DNA from: Candidatus Hydrogenedentota bacterium
GTDB taxonomy: Bacteria > Spirochaetota > Leptospiria > Turneriellales > J094
Reading direction: 5' to 3'
Assembly: GCA_003695005.1 (NCBI GenBank)
Contig: RFJE01000346.1
Span: forward strand, 1-14,446
Length of the DNA: 14,446 bases
Numbering within the stretch: position 1 is the stretch's first letter; every line of letters starts with the position of its first letter. The notes under the pieces are model-generated. The model ran no database searches and was not told the DNA's origin. It saw only the letters and a program-made list of their open reading frames with translations. Below, piece after piece: positions 1 to 5,434 of the stretch. A program made the position numbers and the translations under genes.

Positions 1-363
1 GGTTTAATTTCTTTGTTTTTTACTGTATTTTCTGCAGGAGCCGGTGGAATTTCTCATGTAGGCCATTTAGGTGGGTTGATTACAGGATATTTATTATTGT
101 TGAGAGGAGAGCCAAATTCCAAGAAATTAAGCTTTTGGGAAAAAATCCGCAGTGCAAAGAAAAAAAGAGAGTGGGCTAAAAATCAAGAAAGAATTTTCGA
201 GGAGATGCACCGCGAAGAAAAGTTAGATTATCTTTTAACAAAAATTTCAAAAAGGGGCATGGCTTCGTTAACTCGCAAAGAAAAAAAGTTTTTAAAGGAA
301 ACGTCTCAAAAATTGCAACAAGAAAAAGAAAAGCGAGAAGAGTCAAAATCGGATATACATTAA
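1..363 (+). CDS. Rhomboid family intramembrane serine protease, C-terminal part (5' end outside window)
   Basis: The reading frame is open from the first base, so this is the last 120 residues of a longer gene. Residues 18-25 of the visible part (SHVGHLGG), followed by a hydrophobic helix with G29, match the final catalytic helix of rhomboid proteases; H22 is the likely catalytic histidine. The GxSG serine helix would lie upstream and is not visible. After the last membrane segment comes a cytosolic, highly charged tail. Its segment LDYLLTKISKRGMASLT plus RKEKKFL resembles the DUF6576-type tail found on some bacterial rhomboids (family recognition from memory). The stop is one base before the next start, so the gene is probably the first visible member of an operon with the exported protein and the M50-like protease that follow. 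The substrate is unknown. The rhomboid assignment is fairly secure even though half of the protein is missing. Confidence 0.85.
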   Translation, partial: GLISLFFTVFSAGAGGISHVGHLGGLITGYLLLLRGEPNSKKLSFWEKIRSAKKKREWAKNQERIFEEMHREEKLDYLLTKISKRGMASLTRKEKKFLKETSQKLQQEKEKREESKSDIH

Positions 364-364
364 A

Positions 365-1027
365 ATGGTTTTTAAAAAAGTTTTTTTTATAAAAGTTCTT
401 TTTTTCCTTTTTTTTTATTCTTATGGCATATTTTCTGTTGAGCTAAAAAATTCACATAAGCAGGATTGGTTGCAAGATCTCAAGTCGCAAGCAGGTAGCT
501 TGAGAGCTGGTTTTTTTGTGGATTATTCTTATATGCTAGAGCATGCACCTTCGATTCCTGCGACTGCCACTGCACACTGGTGGGGATTTTCCGGAATTTT
601 GGATTATGCTATACAAGACGGACTTTGGATTTCGGGAAGACTCGGCTATAAAAGGCTCATAACTCTTTATATTGAGCAATATGAGCAAGATGTTTCTACA
701 TACGTAATACCCTTCGACATGACTCTCTTTTGGGAGTTTGATTCACTTATGTTTCGCGATGGGAGACTTTTACCTGGAGCAGGAGTGGGGATTTATTTTT
801 ATGGGTCACGAACCATAAATTCGCAACAAGAGCCGAATTCTTCGTTTCATAGTGTCTATGTAAATGTGACTCTTCGGTTTTTACGTCGGATTGCCGATAA
901 CTGGCTTATGAGCGTAGATTTTGTGCCTGCTTGGAATTTGACCCCCGGGCAGCAAAAAAAGTACTGGATTACGGATTTATTTTCTTTCTTATTTCAATTC
1001 TATGCTGGGGTTTTTTACGAATTATGA
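365..1027 (+). CDS. Exported protein, possible small outer-membrane beta-barrel
   Basis: I do not recognise a specific family. The 220-residue product starts with a lysine-containing n-region and a phenylalanine-rich hydrophobic core (about residues 4-24), consistent with a Sec signal peptide and cleavage near residue 24. The mature part has short alternating hydrophobic and polar stretches rich in Tyr, Trp, Phe and Gly (for example GLWISGRLGY and GAGVGIYFYG). The last strand-like segment, FQFYAGVFYEL, is aromatic-rich near the C-terminus. This pattern is typical of small outer-membrane barrels but is not proof. The start lies one base after the rhomboid stop, and its ribosome binding site is weak, which suggests coupling. 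The stop overlaps the M50-like gene start by 4 bp (ATGA). Whether this protein is a partner or substrate of either protease is unknown. Confidence 0.6.
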   Translation: MVFKKVFFIKVLFFLFFYSYGIFSVELKNSHKQDWLQDLKSQAGSLRAGFFVDYSYMLEHAPSIPATATAHWWGFSGILDYAIQDGLWISGRLGYKRLITLYIEQYEQDVSTYVIPFDMTLFWEFDSLMFRDGRLLPGAGVGIYFYGSRTINSQQEPNSSFHSVYVNVTLRFLRRIADNWLMSVDFVPAWNLTPGQQKKYWITDLFSFLFQFYAGVFYEL

Positions 1028-1869
1028 TTTCGTACAAAAAACTATTTGCTTTATTTGCATTAGCTCTTGCGCTTATTTTACTTTGGGATAATCCGCTAAT
1101 GTCACCTTTTCGTATTTTTGTAGTATATTTGCATGAAATTTCGCATGCATTAGGAGCAATTGTAACCGGTGGGGCTGTAAAAAAGTTAGTTGTGAATTTA
1201 AATGAATCGGGATATACTACGACTGTGGGTGGCTCTTTTTTCATTACAGCAATTTCGGGTTATATTGGCAGCATTGTTTTTGGGGGGATGATGCTTTTAA
1301 GTAGTTTAGGCAATCACTTTACTCGGCTTTCTGCAATTTTTGTTGGCTGTCTTCTTTTGTTGTTTACAATTTTATTTCCTTCGGGAAACAATTTATTTAT
1401 TTTATTGTTAGGAATTTGTTGGGGGCTTGCTTTTTTAATTGTTGGTTTTTTAGACGGGCGTATTGCAAAGATGACACTTTTTTTTATGGGGGGATTGGCA
1501 TCGCTTTATGGATTTTACGATTTAGGAGATTTTTTTCGTGGGAATATTGAACTTACGGATGCAGGGATTTTAGCAAAGCATTATGTGGGTGATTCTTTCT
1601 TACAAGGGGTGGTCGCGTATGCCATTGCGATTGGGATAGCTAGCATTTCTATTTTTGTATTATTGAAAGTTGTAAAAATGGCACTCATGAATGAGAAAGA
1701 GGTAGAACCGGAGGAAGTTTCTTCGGATAATTTTCCTTTTGTACCGACGGATAAGCCTTTATCGGAAATGACGGCCGAAGAATTTATTCTGCTGATGCGG
1801 GCAGAGAAAATGAATCGCGAGCATCAGGCTCATTCTTTTCCTGTGGAAGATCGTTATCCGGAGAAGTAG
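1024..1869 (+). CDS. M50B-type membrane zinc metallopeptidase
   Basis: The 281-residue product carries HEISH at residues 37-41, a form of the HExxH zinc site, in a hydrophobic helix followed by GAIVTGG. It continues with a segment like NESGYTTT, then a glycine-rich SGYIGSIVFGG stretch. This order (helix with HExxH, TGG, a short soluble segment with SG, then GYxGS) is characteristic of the peptidase M50B family, the site-2-protease-like intramembrane metalloproteases. Several more membrane helices follow, then YDLGDF and a later TDAGILAKH, positions that are acidic in relatives. The third zinc ligand cannot be assigned by eye. A hydrophilic tail of about 55 residues ends the protein. An in-frame start exists upstream at 931, but it would add residues encoded inside the preceding gene. 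I chose ATG 1024 because it forms a 4-bp overlap with the preceding stop and gives a natural N-terminus. Substrate unknown. Confidence 0.8.
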   Translation: MISYKKLFALFALALALILLWDNPLMSPFRIFVVYLHEISHALGAIVTGGAVKKLVVNLNESGYTTTVGGSFFITAISGYIGSIVFGGMMLLSSLGNHFTRLSAIFVGCLLLLFTILFPSGNNLFILLLGICWGLAFLIVGFLDGRIAKMTLFFMGGLASLYGFYDLGDFFRGNIELTDAGILAKHYVGDSFLQGVVAYAIAIGIASISIFVLLKVVKMALMNEKEVEPEEVSSDNFPFVPTDKPLSEMTAEEFILLMRAEKMNREHQAHSFPVEDRYPEK

Positions 1870-1871
1870 GG

Positions 1872-2699
1872 ATGGGGAAAAAACCGGAACTGTCGATTCA
1901 TGAAAAATTGGAATTATTAGATGCTCTTCGTAAAAAGTATCGGGAAGCGGCAGAAAAATATGGTAAAAAGTATTTTAATGTTTCGGATTTAGAAAGTAGA
2001 ATCCAAGCTCTTTTACAAAGTAAGGGATCGATTTTATTATTTTTAGAGCATGAAAAAGAGTTTTACGAAACATTAAAAGCAAAAGCCCTCGCAGATTTAG
2101 AAGAAGAGAAAAAGCGGCAAGAGTTTCATGAAAAAGCTGCCAAAATTATGCGGGAAAATTTAGAAAAAATTCAGAAGTATCCAAAGTTAACTTTTTCGCA
2201 AGCAGCAACGGAAGAAATTATGCATTTTGTCGGTGCCATTACTGAATTTATGAATCGGTATCATAATATCTTAACATTTTTATTTCGTGGTAAGCCGGAG
2301 TGGAAAGAAATGAGTGGAGCCTTTGCAGAGCTAGAGAGATTTCATATTCCACCGGATGGAGTCGCTACGCCACTTTTAAAATATTACGAAGAAGAGATAC
2401 AGGGAAAAAGTATTGAGCAAATGGAAAAGCTTGATAGGCAAATTATGCAAACAGGGGGGCTTGCGATTTATCGTTTATTACTAGAATTAGATAAGCTTGT
2501 AAAGTCATTGCCCGAGGAAGAAAAGAAAAATTTTATTCAGTTTTATACTCATGATAGAACACCATTTACTGCGGAAGAAAAAGAGTATTATAGGTCGAGG
2601 CGTGTTATGGATATTATCAACGAAGCTCGTTTTTTCCTGCAAGGCATTCTAGAAGATTTTCGTATTGAAGATTTAGTAAAGCATGCTTACCGATCTTAA
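1872..2699 (+). CDS. Conserved-looking helical cytosolic protein of unknown function
   Basis: I do not recognise this 275-residue protein. It has no signal peptide and no membrane segment. Residues 1-110 are very rich in Lys, Glu, Leu and Ala with heptad-like spacing, suggesting a long helix or coiled coil (for example LADLEEEKKRQEFHEKAAK). The middle and C-terminal parts are also predicted helical by eye, with scattered aromatic residues and no catalytic motif that I can name. The start is well supported: a GGAG at 1860-1863 lies 8 bases upstream of ATG 1872, and only 2 bases separate it from the stop of the M50-like gene. It is therefore almost certainly co-translated with the protease genes and ends the operon; a hairpin at 2702-2728 follows immediately. 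A cytosolic partner of the membrane proteases is possible but is inference only. Confidence 0.75.
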   Translation: MGKKPELSIHEKLELLDALRKKYREAAEKYGKKYFNVSDLESRIQALLQSKGSILLFLEHEKEFYETLKAKALADLEEEKKRQEFHEKAAKIMRENLEKIQKYPKLTFSQAATEEIMHFVGAITEFMNRYHNILTFLFRGKPEWKEMSGAFAELERFHIPPDGVATPLLKYYEEEIQGKSIEQMEKLDRQIMQTGGLAIYRLLLELDKLVKSLPEEEKKNFIQFYTHDRTPFTAEEKEYYRSRRVMDIINEARFFLQGILEDFRIEDLVKHAYRS

Positions 2700-2701
2700 A
2701 A

Positions 2702-2728
2702 CGGTTCTCGGCTAAACGCCGAGAACCG
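2702..2728. terminator. Hairpin between convergent operons; probable intrinsic terminator (palindromic repeat copy 1)
   Basis: Arms CGGTTCTCGGC (2702-2712) and GCCGAGAACCG (2718-2728) pair perfectly over 11 bp around a TAAAC loop. The hairpin sits between two genes that converge, ending at 2699 on the plus strand and 2759 on the minus strand. Read on the minus strand, the stem is followed directly by TTTT, a short U-tract, so it best fits termination of the minus-strand operon. On the plus strand the sequence after the stem is CTGATTT, a poor U-tract. The same palindrome occurs at 5184-5216, where no gene ends, so the sequence belongs to a dispersed repeat that may have been adopted as a terminator here. 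Confidence 0.65.
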
Positions 2729-2758
2729 CTGATTTAAAAATAAGAAAAAATGCTCATG

Positions 2759-3409
2759 CTAAAAGCGATGAGTGGCACCAACAAACACTGTGTTTTTTTG
2801 CATTGCTAAATAAATTTGTTTTTTAGGCTTAAATGCATAGCGATTAATTCGTTCTACACGCCGGTTGTATTCTTTTACAGACAAAAATGTATCGAGCACA
2901 TTGCCAACATAAAATAAAACCGACGAAACAAAAAACAGGGCACCAACTAAATAAAGTGGCTCATTTGTATCATCAATTTCGCGAACAAATTTACCATCCA
3001 CAATCACATCTCTTGTTTGGTGTGCCGATAGCATTGCAGAAATTCCTACTGCTAATGTGCCATAAGTACCTAAAAAATAAATGACTCCTCGTGAAATTTT
3101 TCCGGCATAAAAGTGTCCCGCACCAGCTACCACTAAAGAAAGACCAACCCCCGTCCAAACATCTTTTTGCTTTAATTTTTTCCGACGGCGTTTTTTCTTT
3201 TTTTTGGTAAAAAGATTATCTTCCGCAGGATCTTTTACGTTTTGTGTATTTGTTGTAGAATTTGGTCTTTTTAACTGAATTTTTTGGTTGGACTGCTGTG
3301 TGTTGTTCGTAGAGGTCGGTCTTTTTAGCTGAATTTTCTGATTAGTTTGAGCGAAAAGAAAAGATATGCTGTAGGAAAAAGAAAGCAATATGGCGAGTTG
3401 TCGAATCAT
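2759..3409 (-). CDS. Signal-peptide-bearing membrane protein with duplicated segment and basic stretch (DUF5683/TM2-like)
   Basis: The 216-residue product begins with a hydrophobic signal sequence ending in SFLFA-Q (probable cleavage near residue 20). Next comes an 18-residue unit, NQKIQLKRP followed by a Ser/Thr/Asn/Gln-rich part, present twice in tandem (residues 23-40 and 41-56). Residues 69-82 are extremely basic: 12 of 14 are Lys or Arg. After that there are about three hydrophobic helices (roughly 85-100, 106-128 and 150-175). The first contains AGAGHFYAGKISRG, which resembles the PGxGQxYxGxxxxG turn of small TM2/DUF5683-type membrane proteins; that resemblance is loose. The start is fixed by a 4-bp overlap with the stop of the upstream gene and by GAGG inside its Glu-rich last codons, 7 bases upstream. 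It is the last gene of the three-gene minus-strand operon. Function unknown. Confidence 0.7.
   Translation of the reverse strand: MIRQLAILLSFSYSISFLFAQTNQKIQLKRPTSTNNTQQSNQKIQLKRPNSTTNTQNVKDPAEDNLFTKKKKKRRRKKLKQKDVWTGVGLSLVVAGAGHFYAGKISRGVIYFLGTYGTLAVGISAMLSAHQTRDVIVDGKFVREIDDTNEPLYLVGALFFVSSVLFYVGNVLDTFLSVKEYNRRVERINRYAFKPKKQIYLAMQKNTVFVGATHRF
3242..3343 (-). repeat. In-frame 54-bp tandem duplication
   Basis: Two consecutive in-frame copies of a 54-bp unit encode NQKIQLKRP plus a polar linker, the second copy lacking the last two residues of the match. The copies are similar but not identical at the DNA level, with differences mainly in the linker and at third positions. This indicates an older duplication retained by selection rather than a fresh slippage event. 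The unit lies just after the predicted signal peptide, so it would be the exposed N-terminus of the mature protein. Confidence 0.8.
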
Positions 3410-4317
3410 TCGTCTTCCTCTTCTTCGTCTAATTCAGATCGTTTTACACGTTTTTGCTTCGTTACCCCTCGCACTCCTTTTGCTTCGGGAATACGATAAG
3501 CAGCGGCTAAAGAAACTCTTCCAAAAAAGTCAAAACGGGATTCTTTTAAGTCGGAATCATTAATGGTTGTATTTTGGAATAATGTGTTGGTTAAGTCATT
3601 TCCGGCTAATAAGTTTAATTCAAATACCACACCTTTTAATTTCGGATGAAAGAACTCAAGACCCATTCCATAAAAAAGCCGAAATCCCCAAGGATTAAAG
3701 TTACTTGGTAAATCCACATTGCGTTCCGTCGTTTGGCTAACTTCTTGGATTTCACCGCCTTTGAGCTGATTTTTTCCTTCGTACTGCGATCGGGCAATAG
3801 CACTTCCTTGAGAGAAAGTAGCTTGCAGTGGACACAAAGCTAAATCCCCACACCCACCAATGGAAAATTTGGCAGCTCGTAGGATTTCAAACCCAACAAT
3901 GGCAATAAAGCGAAAGCGGCGTTTTATATCTGCAGACTTGCCTTTAAAAGCTAGACCGATGGTTACATAATCTTTTAGCCAATGGTCATAAATTGTATCA
4001 TCCGCTTCTTTTACACCATTTTTATTCGTGATAATACCTTCATATTTTAACAAGAAATCTTGCCTGACAAAACCAAACGAAGGTTCAATGTGAATTTCCG
4101 GAGTTAGAGCAAAAGAAGAAAAGACTTGCATCCCCCATTCCGTTGATTTACCCACAAACAAAGGTGCCCCATAAAAAGGGCGAGACCCGACTTTCCCAAT
4201 TGTAATAAAGCTACCATAGTAACCGCGCAGACCGACGGTATTTTCCGCCATTAACATAAAGGGGGTAAAGCACATTACTACAATGAAAGTGTATATTTTT
4301 AATTTTTTTAAAACCAC
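3406..4317 (-). CDS. Probable outer-membrane beta-barrel protein with acidic C-terminal tail
   Basis: No specific family recognised. The 303-residue product starts at GTG 4317 with a Lys-rich n-region and hydrophobic core ending in MLMA-E, a convincing signal peptide of about 24 residues. The mature protein shows alternating amphipathic stretches ending in aromatic residues (for example YYGSFITIG, WGFRLFYGMGLEFF, FFGRVSLAAAYRI) typical of an outer-membrane barrel. A C-x5-C pair, GGCGDLALC, could form a disulfide in a loop. Instead of ending at an aromatic residue as most barrels do, the protein extends about 30 residues past the last strand-like segment, first basic (KQKRVKRSE) and then acidic (LDEEEEDE). 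The start overlaps the upstream gene by 10 bp and the stop overlaps the downstream gene by 4 bp, so translation is probably coupled in both directions. Confidence 0.7.
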   Translation of the reverse strand: MVLKKLKIYTFIVVMCFTPFMLMAENTVGLRGYYGSFITIGKVGSRPFYGAPLFVGKSTEWGMQVFSSFALTPEIHIEPSFGFVRQDFLLKYEGIITNKNGVKEADDTIYDHWLKDYVTIGLAFKGKSADIKRRFRFIAIVGFEILRAAKFSIGGCGDLALCPLQATFSQGSAIARSQYEGKNQLKGGEIQEVSQTTERNVDLPSNFNPWGFRLFYGMGLEFFHPKLKGVVFELNLLAGNDLTNTLFQNTTINDSDLKESRFDFFGRVSLAAAYRIPEAKGVRGVTKQKRVKRSELDEEEEDE

Positions 4318-5135
4318 AGTTGCTTTGTACCTCGTAAAAAGACTCTGCCTACATGAAAGCCAATTCCCGTATCATTGTTATCAATACTATAATAAGATGT
4401 CCATTCATAGCCTAAAAGGGCCGAAACTTCGTAATCTTCTAATGCAACACCCGCTGCGAGCTCATAGTGGATAGCAATGCCACCTCTTTCTTGTAGCGAA
4501 AATTCTTCTCTCGCAGGTCCGCTTTGTATAGACTCAATTCCTAGCAAAGGTGCCCATACCACTCGCATAGACACAGTGTGAATCAGTGACCATTTTTTGA
4601 AATCCCATGTACTCATATCACGGAATCCAAAGGTATAGCCCAATCCAGGTTTTGGATTGCTGGATACAATCGTTGTTTGGTTCGTCCCTGTCCCTATTAC
4701 TGTTATGTCTCCAATTTTAGGTGTAGAGTAAAAAACAGGGCCTGCAAAGACAAATAAAAATCCCATGTCTTTTTTTCGCTGTAATAGCTTAAATCCAAGC
4801 CGAAGTTCTTGGCTTGTAAAAATACCATCATCCATTGTTAAACTTCTAGAAAAATTTTCTGATTTATAAGTCCCCGAAACATTTACAGCCCCTTTTTTTA
4901 CAAGAGCAAGGGAAGAGGCTAATTCTACAGCATAAATTTGATAGGCATATAACACTTCGGTCTTTGCAGCAAAAGACGTGGTTTTAATAGGAGCTGGTTT
5001 TTCTAAATTTCCAGAATAACCAGCAAATGTAAATCCACCGATACCTAAATCAAGAGTTGCTTGTAAAAAATGCCTTTTCTCGGCCAACAACACAAGCGGA
5101 GCAATAAAGAGGCAAATGTATAAAAATTTCCTCAT
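4308..5135 (-). CDS. Probable outer-membrane beta-barrel protein
   Basis: No specific family recognised. The 275-residue product begins MRKFLYICLF with a hydrophobic core ending in LLA-E, a clear signal peptide of about 18 residues. The rest consists of alternating polar and hydrophobic stretches with regularly placed Gly, Tyr and Trp (for example LDLGIGGFTFAGYSG, LGYTFGFRDM, VSALLGYEWTSYY). It ends in GRVFLRGTKQLWF, a final strand closing on Phe, the usual C-terminal signature recognised by the barrel assembly machinery. It is the first gene of the minus-strand operon and is followed by a second barrel-like protein overlapping it by 10 bp. There is no clear Shine-Dalgarno sequence in front of ATG 5135. 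The upstream region contains a strong palindrome that could fall within the 5' UTR. Confidence 0.7.
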   Translation of the reverse strand: MRKFLYICLFIAPLVLLAEKRHFLQATLDLGIGGFTFAGYSGNLEKPAPIKTTSFAAKTEVLYAYQIYAVELASSLALVKKGAVNVSGTYKSENFSRSLTMDDGIFTSQELRLGFKLLQRKKDMGFLFVFAGPVFYSTPKIGDITVIGTGTNQTTIVSSNPKPGLGYTFGFRDMSTWDFKKWSLIHTVSMRVVWAPLLGIESIQSGPAREEFSLQERGGIAIHYELAAGVALEDYEVSALLGYEWTSYYSIDNNDTGIGFHVGRVFLRGTKQLWF

Positions 5136-5183
5136 TTTTTACAAAATGAAAAGAGACCGACAGAAAGACAAGAGGTTTTTAGG

Positions 5184-5216
5184 CAGCGATTCTCGGCGAA
5201 ACGCCGAGAATCGCTG
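5184..5216. repeat. Palindromic intergenic repeat, copy 2 (perfect 15-bp stem)
   Basis: Arms CAGCGATTCTCGGCG (5184-5198) and CGCCGAGAATCGCTG (5202-5216) are exact reverse complements around AAA. It lies between divergent genes, and no T-run follows it on either strand, so it is unlikely to be a simple terminator. Copy 1 at 2702-2728 shares the core. The two copies differ by one G-C versus A-T pair, changed on both arms. Confidence 0.9.
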
Positions 5217-5233
5217 AAATTGAATAAAAAATA

Positions 5234-5336
5234 GGGCAAAAAGGCCTGCTCGTGCTCAAACAGTCCTCCTCCCTCACCTTTTGCATTCGCAAAAGGTGAG
5301 GGACTGCGGAACTGCGCCGACCAGGCCTTTTTACCC
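5234..5336. repeat. Composite long inverted repeat with T-tracts on both strands
   Basis: Outer arms 5234-5248 and 5322-5336 (core AAAAAGGCCTG / CAGGCCTTTTT) pair over 15 positions with one mismatch. Inside them is a perfect 15-bp stem (5270-5284 with 5289-5303, loop ATTC), and CAGTCC/GGACTG pairs just outside it, leaving a short bulge on one side. Because the outer arm ends in T5 when read in either direction, the element looks like a bidirectional intrinsic terminator although no recognised gene ends into it. It is visibly richer in G and C than the flanking DNA. A minus-strand open frame of 69 codons crosses it but is not credible as a gene. Confidence 0.8.
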
Positions 5337-5339
5337 TTC

Positions 5340-5353
5340 ACCGAGAATTGCTG
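5340..5353. repeat. Degenerate half copy of the palindromic repeat
   Basis: The 14-mer ACCGAGAATTGCTG differs at two positions from the right arm of the palindrome at 5184-5216 (GCCGAGAATCGCTG); one of these is its first base. No matching left arm is present, so this looks like a decayed or truncated copy adjoining the composite hairpin. Confidence 0.5.
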
Positions 5354-5384
5354 GTTTTTAGGGAATGCATAAGCAAAAAAATAA

Positions 5385-5430
5385 TTGACGGGTTGTCCAA
5401 ATAAAATAAACAGTGTTCAGAAAAAGGGGG
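5385..5430 (+). promoter_or_regulatory. Candidate promoter and Shine-Dalgarno for the dehydrogenase-kinase pair
   Basis: TTGACG at 5385-5390 is a good -35-like hexamer. The best -10-like sequence at normal spacing is the weak TAAACA at 5407-5412; TAAAAT at 5402-5407 is a better match but is only 11 bases away. A strong Shine-Dalgarno, AAGGGGG, ends at 5430, four bases before ATG 5435. The ribosome binding site is convincing and the promoter is tentative. Confidence 0.4.
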
Positions 5431-5434
5431 ATCT

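Larger units (their letters stand above)
5136..5434. other. Non-coding divergent intergenic region
   Basis: These 299 bases separate the minus-strand envelope operon from the plus-strand dehydrogenase/kinase pair. They contain the palindromic repeat, the composite hairpin, the half repeat, and a candidate promoter at 5385-5413. I see no credible gene: the open frames crossing it are low-complexity readings of the inverted repeats. Confidence 0.75.

Noticed and set aside
931..1023. N-terminal extension of the M50-like protease by 31 residues
   Set aside because: The extension is encoded inside the preceding gene. ATG 1024 gives a natural membrane N-terminus and an ATGA overlap.
5184..5216. 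Copy 2 of the palindrome as an intrinsic terminator
   Set aside because: There is no T-run after the stem on either strand, and neighbouring genes are divergent, so nothing is expected to end there.
5132..5341. A 69-codon minus-strand open frame in front of the barrel operon, with a 4-bp overlap to the next start
   Set aside because: It is a read-through of the inverted repeats (the Ser-Pro-Phe/Gly-Glu-Gly part comes from the inner stem of the hairpin), starts at GTG without a ribosome binding site and has no protein-like pattern.
2702..5353. The palindromic repeat as a CRISPR array
   Set aside because: Copies are kilobases apart, there are no regular spacers and no cas genes.
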